Shown in pieces: positions 1 to 4,769 of a stretch of 6,190 nt of DNA. The stretch's first letter is position 1. The number at the start of each line of letters is the position of its first letter. The stretch lies in assembly GCA_900550585.1 (NCBI GenBank), contig URST01000099.1:1-6190 (forward strand), read 5' to 3'. Position numbers and translations under genes: made by a program. The notes beneath the pieces are model-generated. The model ran no database searches. It saw only the letters and a list, made by a program, of their open reading frames with translations, and was not told the DNA's origin. This DNA comes from an uncultured Eubacteriales bacterium (GTDB lineage: Bacteria > Bacillota > Clostridia > Oscillospirales > Oscillospiraceae).

Positions 1-36
1 AAAATACCGACCACCCTGACGGGTAATCGGTATTTT
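1..36 (-). terminator. Second copy of the tRNA operon terminator hairpin
   Basis: AAAATACCGA (1-10) pairs perfectly with TCGGTATTTT (27-36), and an inner ACCC/GGGT stem (13-16/21-24) caps it. It duplicates the hairpin at 102-139. On the minus strand it ends in a T run and would act as a backup terminator for the tRNA-Thr/Tyr unit; being symmetric it could also work on the plus strand. Confidence 0.7.
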
Positions 37-55
37 TGGTGGGGGATGGTGGATT
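1..55. repeat. 55-bp direct repeat, copy 1
   Basis: This stretch is identical over 55 bases to 103-157, giving a repeat period of 102 bp. The unit carries a terminator-type hairpin (1-36) followed by the sequence that, in the other copy, is the 3' end of tRNA-Tyr (minus strand). The match ends where copy 1 reads T (56) and copy 2 reads C (158). The repeat may extend beyond the left edge of the window, which cannot be seen. Confidence 0.95.
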
Positions 56-97
56 TACCCCTTCGGGGCATAAACTTCGACTCCACCTACCCCCACC
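38..97. other. tRNA-Tyr-derived palindrome (inverted tRNA 3' ends)
   Basis: The left arm 38-53 pairs with 82-97 (14 of 16 positions, a two-base mismatch in the middle), and an inner CCCC-TTC-GGGG hairpin closes the centre. Read on the minus strand, the lower end is an exact copy of the last 19 nt of tRNA-Tyr including CCA. Read on the plus strand, 76-98 begins TTCGACTCCACC and matches the tRNA-Tyr 3' end at 19 of 23 positions. The element therefore holds two tRNA-Tyr 3' ends pointing opposite ways. It lacks an anticodon arm and a D arm, so it is not a functional tRNA. Its role, if any, is unknown. Confidence 0.7.
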
Positions 98-101
98 CGA
101 T

Positions 102-139
102 AAAAATACCGACCACCCTGACGGGTAATCGGTATTTTT
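102..139 (-). terminator. Rho-independent terminator of the tRNA-Thr/tRNA-Tyr unit
   Basis: An 11-bp stem, AAAAATACCGA (102-112) with TCGGTATTTTT (129-139), contains an inner ACCC/GGGT stem. On the minus strand it starts immediately at the encoded CCA end of tRNA-Tyr and finishes in a T run, as expected for an intrinsic terminator. The A-tract/T-tract symmetry makes it potentially bidirectional. Confidence 0.8.
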
Positions 140-157
140 GGTGGGGGATGGTGGATT
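103..157. repeat. 55-bp direct repeat, copy 2
   Basis: This copy is identical to 1-55. It spans the tRNA operon terminator and the last 19 nt of the tRNA-Tyr gene (139-157), so the repeated block is a tRNA 3' end plus its terminator. That is the segment integrative elements usually duplicate, although no element lies between these copies. Confidence 0.95.
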
Positions 158-223
158 CGAACCACCGAAGGCGTTGCCAGCAGATTTACAGTCTGTCCCC
201 TTTGGCCACTCGGGAAATCCCCC
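139..223 (-). tRNA. tRNA-Tyr (anticodon GTA)
   Basis: This is the second tRNA of a two-gene minus-strand unit. The acceptor strands are GGGGGAT (223-217) and ATCCCCC (149-143), followed by discriminator A and an encoded CCA (141-139). The anticodon loop reads CTGTAAA between ACAGA-type stem bases, giving anticodon GTA. The length of 85 nt and an extra stem between anticodon and T arms fit the long variable arm of bacterial tRNA-Tyr, a class II tRNA. The T arm is GGTGG-TTCGAAT-CCACC. Its 3' end is duplicated in the adjacent repeat at 38-55. Confidence 0.96.
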
Positions 224-232
224 ATATGAACT

Positions 233-308
233 TGGAGCTGGTGGACGGATTCGAACCCCCGACCTGCTGATTACAAATCAGCTGCTCTACCAGCTGAGCT
301 ACACCAGC
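233..308 (-). tRNA. tRNA-Thr (anticodon TGT)
   Basis: This is the first tRNA of the minus-strand unit, 9 nt upstream of tRNA-Tyr. The acceptor stem GCTGGTG/CACCAGC is perfect, the discriminator is T, and CCA is encoded (235-233). The anticodon stem GCTGA/TCAGC encloses the loop TTTGTAA, giving anticodon TGT, which reads ACA threonine codons. The T arm contains GGTTCGAATCC and the total length is 76 nt. Confidence 0.97.
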
Positions 309-327
309 ATCTCCATCAGCGTGGCTT

Positions 328-356
328 ATTTTAACAGATGATTCCGGATTTGTCAA
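328..356 (-). promoter_or_regulatory. Promoter of the tRNA-Thr/Tyr unit
   Basis: On the minus strand, a perfect -35 box TTGACA (356-351) and a -10 box TAAAAT (333-328) are separated by 17 bp. Initiation would fall near 321, about 13 nt before the tRNA-Thr 5' end, a short leader typical of tRNA operons. Confidence 0.85.
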
Positions 357-412
357 CAGAAAAGTTTGGAACGTCCCATATTTTTACGCAGAAAAAAGGA
401 GAGTGATCGCGC

Positions 413-646
413 ATGAAGCTTGTCGAACTGTCACCGCTGTATGAGGACAGCGCCCGGCGCATCCAGACGCGGATGGAGGAGCTGCGTCTCCGCCTCCGCA
501 CCACCGACGACCCGGACAGCGCCCGCCGCCTGCGCCGCCGCCTGACGGAGCTGCAGCCCATGCTGCGCCAATGCCGCCAGCTGGCGCAGCTGACCGCACA
601 TTATTACGATAGGAGTGATCGACGTCATGATGCATCCCGCCTTTGA
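413..646 (+). CDS. Small arginine-rich helical protein, unknown function
   Basis: The 77-residue product is not recognised as a named family. It is predicted almost wholly helical and very rich in arginine (clusters such as RRLRRRL around residues 39-45), with leucine spacing that suggests an antiparallel coiled coil across residues 10-60 and an HYYDR motif near residue 63. There is no signal peptide or membrane segment, so it should be cytoplasmic. AAGGAG at 396-401 sits 11 nt before the ATG. The 3' end overlaps the next gene, a sigma region-4-like protein, by 20 nt in another frame, so the two are probably translated together. A nucleic-acid- or RNA-polymerase-related role is inferred only from its charge and neighbour. 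No clear plus-strand promoter is visible in 357-395. Confidence 0.75.
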   Translation: MKLVELSPLYEDSARRIQTRMEELRLRLRTTDDPDSARRLRRRLTELQPMLRQCRQLAQLTAHYYDRSDRRHDASRL

Positions 647-914
647 TCCCATGGACATCGCCGGCCTGCACCTCTGGCTGCAGGAGGAGTCCGACGACAA
701 CGGCCGCCGCCGGCAGCGGCTGCTGCACAACCTGACGAAAGCCGTGGCGGAGGAATTAACGCCCCGCCAGCGGGAAATGCTGCACCTGTACTATTATGAG
801 CAGCTGAACATGGTGCAGATCGCGGCCCGGCTGGGTGTCAACAAGTCCACCGTATCCCGCACCCTGTGCCGCGCCCGCCGCCGTTTGCACCACATCCTGC
901 AATACAGCTTCTGA
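627..914 (+). CDS. Sigma-70 region 4-like helix-turn-helix protein
   Basis: The 95-residue protein has a C-terminal half that matches sigma-70 region 4: LTPRQREMLHLYYYE (residues 44-58), then a helix-turn-helix at about 61-83 with IAARLGVNKSTVSRTL, then a basic tail CRARRRLHHI. Region 4 normally contacts the -35 element. Region 2, needed for -10 recognition and core binding, is absent, so this is not a complete sigma factor. It is probably a DNA-binding regulator or an accessory protein. The ATG at 627 is preferred because AGGAG (611-615) precedes it by 11 nt; the in-frame GTG at 615 overlaps that ribosome binding site. The gene overlaps the upstream arginine-rich gene by 20 nt. Its target is unknown. 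YitT lies just downstream but has its own promoter. Confidence 0.88.
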   Translation: MMHPAFDPMDIAGLHLWLQEESDDNGRRRQRLLHNLTKAVAEELTPRQREMLHLYYYEQLNMVQIAARLGVNKSTVSRTLCRARRRLHHILQYSF

Positions 915-930
915 AAATCAAAAATACCTC

Positions 931-959
931 TTGACTTTGCAGGTCTGCATGCATATAAT
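931..959 (+). promoter_or_regulatory. Strong sigma-A-type promoter for the YitT gene
   Basis: TTGACT (931-936) and a perfect TATAAT (954-959) are spaced by 17 bp. It starts 16 bp after the preceding stop codon and about 30 bp before the YitT start, so transcription would begin near 966 with a short leader. The spacer contains TGCATGCA, a small palindrome (947-954) that could be coincidental. Confidence 0.88.
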
Positions 960-977
960 GCCAGTTGTTCCCACGAG

Positions 978-987
978 AGGAGGGAGG
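978..987 (+). promoter_or_regulatory. Ribosome binding site fixing the TTG start of YitT
   Basis: AGGAGGGAGG contains a full AGGAGG (978-983) 9 nt before the TTG at 993 and a second GGGAGG 5 nt before it. No in-frame ATG lies close; the next is codon 25, inside the first membrane helix. TTG is therefore the supported start. Confidence 0.85.
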
Positions 988-992
988 ACACC

Positions 993-1880
993 TTGTCCGT
1001 TTACAATAGACTGCTCCATGAAAAAGGCCTTCGGCTGCTGGGCGGCATTCTGGGCGCGGCGCTGATGGCCTCGGCCATCAACCTGTTCATCGTGCCCCAG
1101 GGCTTCTACGCCGGCGGCGCCTACGGTCTGTGTCAGGTCATCCGCACCCTGCTGGTGACCCGGGCGGGACTGTCACTGCCCTTCGACCTGGCGGGCCTTC
1201 TGTACCTGCTGGTGAACCTGCCCATGTTCTATCTGGCGTATCGGGGGCTGGGGCGGACGTTTTTCATCAAGGCCACCATCGTTACCGTGTGCAACTCCGT
1301 TTTCTCGGCGCTGATCCCCTCCCCGGCCACGCCCATCATCGAGGACGCGCTGACCAGCTGCCTCATCGGCGGCATCGGCGTGGGCTTCGCCGCCGGACTG
1401 GTGCTCAGCTGCGGCTGCTCCACCGGCGGACTGGACATTCTGGGCCTGTATCTCAGCAAGAAGAACCCCAAGTTCACCGTGGGCCGCTTCTGCATCTGCT
1501 TCAACGTGTGCCTGTACACGCTGTGCCTCATCCTGTTCAACGCCACCACGGCCATCTACTCCGCCATCTACAACATCCTGAACAACCTGTTCCTGGACCG
1601 TCTGCACCAGCAGAACGTCAACGTGGAGATGCTGATCTTCACCAAGAAGAACGACCCGGAGCTGCCCCGTTTCATCATGGACAAGCTGGACCGCGGCGTG
1701 ACCTACTGGACGGCTCACGGCGCCTATACCGGCGACGAGGTGCAGGTGCTGTGCGTGTGCCTGTCCAAGTACGAGGTGGGCACGCTGCAGCAGGTGATGC
1801 ACGAGATCGACCCCAAGGCGTTCTTCATCGTGCAGGAGGGCATCCGCACCGGCGGCAACTACCGCCGCCACCTGAACTGA
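993..1880 (+). CDS. YitT family membrane protein (YitT_membrane + DUF2179)
   Basis: The 295-residue protein has the usual two-part architecture and length of the YitT family. The N-terminal part holds about five to six hydrophobic helices (roughly residues 16-35, 66-84, 92-108, 122-141, 165-183), with the family's CGCSTGGLDIL motif at 140-150. The C-terminal cytoplasmic DUF2179 domain (about 212-290) includes RGVTYWTAHGAYTGDE and ends with the typical IVQEGIRTGG-like segment. YitT proteins are common in Firmicutes, often in several copies, and their transported substrate or role is not established. It is a single-gene transcription unit between a consensus promoter and a strong terminator. 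The TTG start is supported by its ribosome binding site. Confidence 0.95.
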   Translation: MSVYNRLLHEKGLRLLGGILGAALMASAINLFIVPQGFYAGGAYGLCQVIRTLLVTRAGLSLPFDLAGLLYLLVNLPMFYLAYRGLGRTFFIKATIVTVCNSVFSALIPSPATPIIEDALTSCLIGGIGVGFAAGLVLSCGCSTGGLDILGLYLSKKNPKFTVGRFCICFNVCLYTLCLILFNATTAIYSAIYNILNNLFLDRLHQQNVNVEMLIFTKKNDPELPRFIMDKLDRGVTYWTAHGAYTGDEVQVLCVCLSKYEVGTLQQVMHEIDPKAFFIVQEGIRTGGNYRRHLN

Positions 1881-1882
1881 CG

Positions 1883-1930
1883 CATATAATAATGAATACC
1901 CGCCCACCGGGCGGGTATTCATATTATATG
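1883..1930 (+). terminator. Terminator hairpin after the YitT gene
   Basis: GAATACCCGCCC (1894-1905) pairs perfectly with GGGCGGGTATTC (1909-1920) around a 3-nt loop. AT-rich flanks (CATATAATAAT with ATATTATATG) extend the pairing to about 22 bp with one bulge. The hairpin starts 2 nt after the stop codon. The 9-mer TATTATATG is then tandemly repeated at 1922-1930 and 1931-1939. Confidence 0.85.
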
Positions 1931-1982
1931 TATTATATGGCAGTATCCTGCCAGCGAGGCAGCCTGCCGGCAAAGCGCACAT

Positions 1983-2016
1983 AAAAGCAGCATCCCCGGC
2001 CGGGGATGCTGCTTTT
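1983..2016. terminator. Bidirectional terminator between convergent genes
   Basis: A perfect 15-bp stem, AAAAGCAGCATCCCC (1983-1997) with its complement (2002-2016), surrounds a GGCC loop and is flanked by an A run on one side and a T run on the other. It lies 7 nt past the stop codon of the minus-strand gene at 2024 and also backs up the YitT terminator on the plus strand. Confidence 0.92.
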
Positions 2017-2023
2017 TGATCCG

Positions 2024-2554
2024 TTATTCAGCCAGAAGGCTCTGGAGCGCGGGAACAGGCTTGACGTTATAGAGCAGAACGCCTGAAACATTCACGCCGT
2101 CCGGGCTTTTGGGCGGGCAGAGGGCGTCCAGCATAAAGTTGCCGTCCCTGCGGCCCGCAAGCTCCCCCATCAGAAGATGCACGCACCCGTTTTTCGCGTC
2201 CACGGAGGAGGCCTTCAGAGCGCTGCGCGGCAGGACGGCGGTCCGGATCTCGTTGTAGACGACGATGACCCGCTGCTCCGTCAAAAAATATTTGCAGTTT
2301 TTGGAAATGCTGTGCCAGTCCATAATAGGCTGGCAGGCGATATACGCAAGCACCAAAAAGAAGAAAGCCACAACGGCGAGCTTCACGTCTGCGGCGAAAT
2401 AATGGCACAGCAAAACGTAGACCCCCGCCAATACAGCAAATGTTGCTATGCAGGCAAAGATCCGCGAGAGCAGCTTGCGCTTACTTATGGAATCCTCCAG
2501 GGAGAACGGCTCAGGCCATCCGCTCCACAGGACCGTTTCGTTTTCCAACAGCAT
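2024..2554 (-). CDS. Two-helix membrane protein with a PH-like C-terminal region, unknown function
   Basis: The product is 176 residues from the ATG at 2554. The start MLLENETVLWSGWPEPF resembles the opening of many small bacterial PH-domain membrane proteins (ENE-x-LW-x-G-x-P), which is why I prefer it to the GTG at 2563; neither has a good ribosome binding site. Two hydrophobic helices lie at about 31-52 and 57-76. They are followed by a soluble segment beginning YFLTEQRVIVVYNE (89-102), which looks like the first strands of a bacterial PH (bPH) domain. The fold is an inference and the function unknown. The gene looks less GC-rich than its neighbours. Its 5' end abuts a truncated plus-strand GldG-like remnant, so its original promoter may have been lost. 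It ends at a strong terminator. Confidence 0.72.
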   Translation of the reverse strand: MLLENETVLWSGWPEPFSLEDSISKRKLLSRIFACIATFAVLAGVYVLLCHYFAADVKLAVVAFFFLVLAYIACQPIMDWHSISKNCKYFLTEQRVIVVYNEIRTAVLPRSALKASSVDAKNGCVHLLMGELAGRRDGNFMLDALCPPKSPDGVNVSGVLLYNVKPVPALQSLLAE

Positions 2555-2563
2555 CTGAGACAC

Positions 2564-2800
2564 ACATTCGGGGATATCCTGGACAACTTTGCCAACGTCA
2601 GCAATGCCGAGCTGTTCCTGCAGGCGGCGACGGCGGGCATGGAGGACGTCTCCTCCTTCAACATCCCCGCCATTGACCTGACAGAGCCCAGAAACTCCGT
2701 GACCACCGGCGGCATCTGGGGCCTGGTGCTGATCGTGGTGATCCCGGTGGGGCTTTTGGCCTGCGGCTTTGTCCGATGGCTGCGCCGCCGGAAAATGTAA
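2564..2800 (+). pseudogene. C-terminal remnant of a GldG-like ABC transporter auxiliary protein
   Basis: In the plus frame ending at TAA 2798-2800, about 78 residues resemble the C-terminus of GldG-family auxiliary proteins of uncharacterised ABC transporters. They comprise NAELFLQAAT, a linker, a single membrane helix (IWGLVLIVVIPVGLLACGF) and the basic end VRWLRRRKM. Full-length members are several hundred residues, so most of the protein is missing. The partner ATPase and permease genes, which normally lie just upstream, are absent too. Upstream of about 2564 the same frame only runs through the antisense of the minus-strand gene and is not GldG-like. No ribosome binding site or start is evident for the fragment. 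I read it as a deletion remnant. The exact left boundary is uncertain by about 10 nt. Confidence 0.72.
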
Positions 2801-2815
2801 CGGGACAGGTAGGGT

Positions 2816-3742
2816 ATGGTAACGAATTATCTTATCGTAGCGGGCAGCATCGTGACGCTGTTCCTGATGATGCTGGTGGGTTTTTTCCTGAAAAGATCCG
2901 GAAAGCTCGGCGACGAAACGCTGTCACAGATCACATACCTGCTGCTGTTCATCGTCACGCCCTGTGTGGAGATACAGGCGTTCCAGATCGAGCGCACGGC
3001 GGAAAACGCCCGCTACATGCTGTATGTGACGGCGGTCATACTGGGGCTGTTCACGCTGTATGCACTGATCACGCGGCCCCTGTGCCGGAAGCAGCCGCCG
3101 GAGAGGCGGTCAGTCTCACTGTACGGCGTGCAGTTCAGCAATCTGACATTCATGGGGATCCCCCTGATCTCCTCCGTGCTGGGACAGGATGCGGTGGTGT
3201 ACTGCATCCTCTGCGCGGCGGTCTTTCAGCTGTTCTGCTGGACCTACGGCGTCAAGCTGATGGGACAGCAGATGTCCCTGCGAAAGGCGGTTCTGAACCC
3301 CGGCGTGATGGGGATGCTGGCGGCGGTTGCGCTGTTTGCGTTCAATGTCAGCCTGCCCTCCCCGGTGATGGCCGCGGTGAGCAGCATGAGCGCGCTGAAT
3401 ACGCCGCTGGCCATGGTGGTCATCGGCGCGCAGATGGCGGCGTCGGACCTGAAGAAAGCGGTGAAGGAGCCTTCCCTGTACCTGCTCTCGGCGGTCAAGC
3501 TGCTGGCGCTGCCGGCGGTCACCATCCTGCTGCTGCGTGTGCTGCCCCTTACGCTGGACAGGCAGACGTGCCTGAGCCTGTCCATTCTGGCGGGGTGCCC
3601 TGTTGCGGGTATCACCAGCATGTTCGCGCAGATGTACGGGCGGGATACGGGCTATGCGGCCCACCTTGTAACGCTGTCGACACTGCTGAGCCTGCTGACG
3701 CTCCCGGTGATCGCGTCTCTGGCGCAGATGGTATGGCACTGA
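2816..3742 (+). CDS. AEC (auxin efflux carrier) family transporter
   Basis: The 308-residue protein has about ten hydrophobic helices in two five-helix halves and fits the AEC family (PF03547, Mem_trans). Family hallmarks visible are SNLTFMGIPLI (108-118) in the first half, NPGVMGML (151-158) at the start of the second half, NTPLAMVVIGAQMA (185-198), and CPVAGITSMFAQMYGRD (251-267), equivalent to the usual P-A-x-AxxYG motif. Bacterial AEC proteins are secondary carriers, often for organic anions such as malate; the substrate here cannot be told. The start ATG has a modest AGG (2807-2809) 7 nt upstream. It begins 15 nt after the GldG remnant, so it may originally have been the last gene of that transporter operon. 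A hairpin at 3779-3814 closes it. Confidence 0.94.
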   Translation: MVTNYLIVAGSIVTLFLMMLVGFFLKRSGKLGDETLSQITYLLLFIVTPCVEIQAFQIERTAENARYMLYVTAVILGLFTLYALITRPLCRKQPPERRSVSLYGVQFSNLTFMGIPLISSVLGQDAVVYCILCAAVFQLFCWTYGVKLMGQQMSLRKAVLNPGVMGMLAAVALFAFNVSLPSPVMAAVSSMSALNTPLAMVVIGAQMAASDLKKAVKEPSLYLLSAVKLLALPAVTILLLRVLPLTLDRQTCLSLSILAGCPVAGITSMFAQMYGRDTGYAAHLVTLSTLLSLLTLPVIASLAQMVWH

Positions 3743-3778
3743 GCACGCTCCCGTCTGGGGACAGAACTCCCGGAAATG

Positions 3779-3814
3779 ACAGCTGCCATGCGGCTTTCGC
3801 CGCATGGCAGCTGT
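3779..3814 (+). terminator. Strong hairpin after the AEC transporter gene
   Basis: A perfect 16-bp stem, ACAGCTGCCATGCGGC (3779-3794) with its complement (3799-3814), has a TTTC loop and lies 37 nt past the stop codon. The following bases (ATCTGTTG) form only a poor T run, so it may stabilise the mRNA 3' end as much as terminate. Confidence 0.7.
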
Positions 3815-3862
3815 ATCTGTTGCCCGCGCCCTCCGCATACCGCAAGGAAGGGGGAGTGTGAG

Positions 3863-3886
3863 GGGGAAACCTTTGCGGGTTTCCCC
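3863..3886. repeat. Intergenic hairpin GGGGAAACC/GGTTTCCCC
   Basis: A 9-bp perfect inverted repeat (3863-3871 with 3878-3886) surrounds a TTTGCG loop. There is no T run, so it is not a standard terminator. It is one of four successive hairpins between the AEC gene and tRNA-Gly; its function is unknown. Confidence 0.7.
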
Positions 3887-3917
3887 GCTCGCGTTCAGTC
3901 ATCCGCCCGCAGGCGAC

Positions 3918-3938
3918 CACTTTTGCGCAGCAAAAGTG
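3918..3938. repeat. Intergenic hairpin CACTTTTGC/GCAAAAGTG
   Basis: A 9-bp perfect inverted repeat (3918-3926 with 3930-3938) has a GCA loop. It directly abuts the larger palindrome that starts at 3940. It could be a backup stop for tRNA-Gly transcripts or part of a dispersed repeat; its role is not known. Confidence 0.7.
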
Positions 3939-3939
3939 C

Positions 3940-3991
3940 CGCTCCAAAAAAGAAGAGACACACATTCGTGTGTCTCTTCTTTTTTGGAGCG
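3940..3991 (-). terminator. Terminator palindrome of tRNA-Gly
   Basis: A perfect 24-bp stem (3940-3963 with 3968-3991) has an ATTC loop. On the minus strand it contains an A-tract, AGAAGAGACACAC, the loop and a matching T-tract, as in an intrinsic terminator placed directly after the tRNA CCA end. Unusually, the pairing continues past the T-tract: CGCTCC at 3940-3945 pairs with the last acceptor bases, discriminator and CC of tRNA-Gly (3986-3991). The mature tRNA end is therefore inside the palindrome. Confidence 0.85.
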
Positions 3992-4060
3992 GGCGACGAG
4001 GCTCGAACTCGCTACCTCGACCTTGGCAAGGTCGCGCTCTACCAGATGAGCTACGCCCGC
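3985..4060 (-). tRNA. tRNA-Gly (anticodon GCC)
   Basis: A 76-nt class I tRNA. The acceptor stem GCGGGCG (4060-4054) / CGCCCGC (3995-3989) is perfect, the discriminator is T, and CCA is encoded (3987-3985). The anticodon loop TTGCCAA sits in a GACC/GGTC-type stem, giving GCC, which reads GGC and GGU. The T arm contains AGTTCGAGCCT. It is a single-tRNA unit with its own promoter and terminator. Confidence 0.97.
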
Positions 4061-4073
4061 AAACGCAAGGTTG

Positions 4074-4102
4074 ATTATAGCGCATGAACGCCAGTTTGTC
4101 AA
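4074..4102 (-). promoter_or_regulatory. Perfect consensus promoter of tRNA-Gly
   Basis: On the minus strand, TTGACA (4102-4097) and TATAAT (4079-4074) are separated by exactly 17 bp, a full consensus match. Initiation near 4067 gives a leader of only about 7 nt before the tRNA. The -35 box lies 24 bp past the stop codon of the lipoprotein gene. Confidence 0.93.
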
Positions 4103-4126
4103 CCCTGCAATTTCACTTTTTCGTTC

Positions 4127-4762
4127 TCAGCCGCCCAGCAGGATCTCCACCAGCCCCACGTTGTCCCGGCTGGGATAGAACGTCACCGTCCACCCCTGCC
4201 CGCCGGAGGCCGTCTCCACGCCGCGCACCAGCCGCTCCACATCGGCGGCCGTCCCGTCGGTGCTGCTGAACTGCACCACCAGCTCCGTCAGCCCCTGTGC
4301 CGCCGCATCGGCCAGCAGGTCCCGCAGGGCGGAGATGTTGGTGGCATGCACGATGCCCGTGAGCTGCTGCTCCGTGCGGCGATAGCCGATGGTCACCACG
4401 ATCTCGCTGTAATTCCGGGCGCTGTCGTCCACCGTATACTGCAAATACTCCACGGCGTAGGAGCCCACCGGCGTGTCGTGCTCCACCTCCTGACAGGCCT
4501 CGCTGGCGGCCTCGGCGGCGTCCAGCCCCTCCTGGGAGCAGTAGAGCCGGATGGTGCCCTCCTCCGTGTGATTGCCCACCAGGATCAGGATGTCGTTGAC
4601 CAGATCCTGATAGGTGTCGGCCTGCAGCACGTCGCGGCCGCTGCCCTCGTAATACGAGGAACTGTGGTCCTTCACCTCGTACCACTGCCGCTCCAGAAAG
4701 CTGCCGCAGCCGGTGAGGCACAGCAGTGCGCACAGCAGCAGCGGCAGCACACGTTTCTTCAT
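4127..4762 (-). CDS. Small predicted lipoprotein, unknown function
   Basis: The 211-residue protein begins with a lipoprotein signal peptide: MKKR, a hydrophobic core, then lipobox LTGC with the modified cysteine at residue 19. It should be anchored to the outer face of the cytoplasmic membrane. I do not recognise the mature domain. It is acidic in its first half and mixed alpha/beta, with strands such as GTIRLYCSQEG (69-79), SEIVVTIGYRR (119-129) and GWTVTFYPS (190-198), and two similar-looking halves separated by helices. The ATG at 4762 is chosen over the in-frame ATG at 4786 because AAAGGAGG (4777-4770) lies 7 nt upstream and the signal peptide starts there. It begins 23 nt after the topoisomerase stop codon and is almost certainly cotranscribed with it. 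No terminator hairpin follows before the tRNA-Gly promoter. Confidence 0.85.
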   Translation of the reverse strand: MKKRVLPLLLCALLCLTGCGSFLERQWYEVKDHSSSYYEGSGRDVLQADTYQDLVNDILILVGNHTEEGTIRLYCSQEGLDAAEAASEACQEVEHDTPVGSYAVEYLQYTVDDSARNYSEIVVTIGYRRTEQQLTGIVHATNISALRDLLADAAAQGLTELVVQFSSTDGTAADVERLVRGVETASGGQGWTVTFYPSRDNVGLVEILLGG

Positions 4763-4769
4763 GGCACGT

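Noticed and set aside
1..157. A possible CRISPR array (repeat, spacer, repeat).
   Set aside because: The 55-bp repeat contains a terminator and a tRNA end, only two copies are seen, the spacer is itself a tRNA-derived palindrome, and no cas gene is present.
46..341. Short plus-strand open frames over the tRNA cluster.
   Set aside because: They are antisense to tRNA genes. Phrases such as GGFEPP are the usual artefact of translating tRNA T arms.
350..395. A plus-strand promoter for the arginine-rich gene (TTGTCA at 350-355 with TATTTT at 379-384).
   Set aside because: The spacing of 23 bp is too long for a sigma-A promoter, and the -35-like bases are the complement of the tRNA promoter box.
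1173..1982. A 269-codon open frame on the minus strand opposite the YitT gene, and a 284-codon plus frame at 1130-1984.
   Set aside because: Both are shadows of the well-supported YitT frame in GC-rich DNA. Their proteins are low-complexity (His/Val/Ala- or Arg/Pro/Gly-rich) and have no ribosome binding site.
2177..2800. A 207-codon plus frame taken as one intact gene ending at 2800.
   Set aside because: Only the part after about 2564 looks like real protein (GldG-type C-terminus). The earlier part is antisense to the minus-strand membrane protein gene and has no start signal.
2776..3861. A 361-codon plus frame and a 240-codon minus frame (3116-3838) overlapping the AEC gene.
   Set aside because: They are overlapped by the clear AEC transporter frame, are biased toward Gly/Arg/Ala or Arg/Gln/His, and run through the terminator hairpin.
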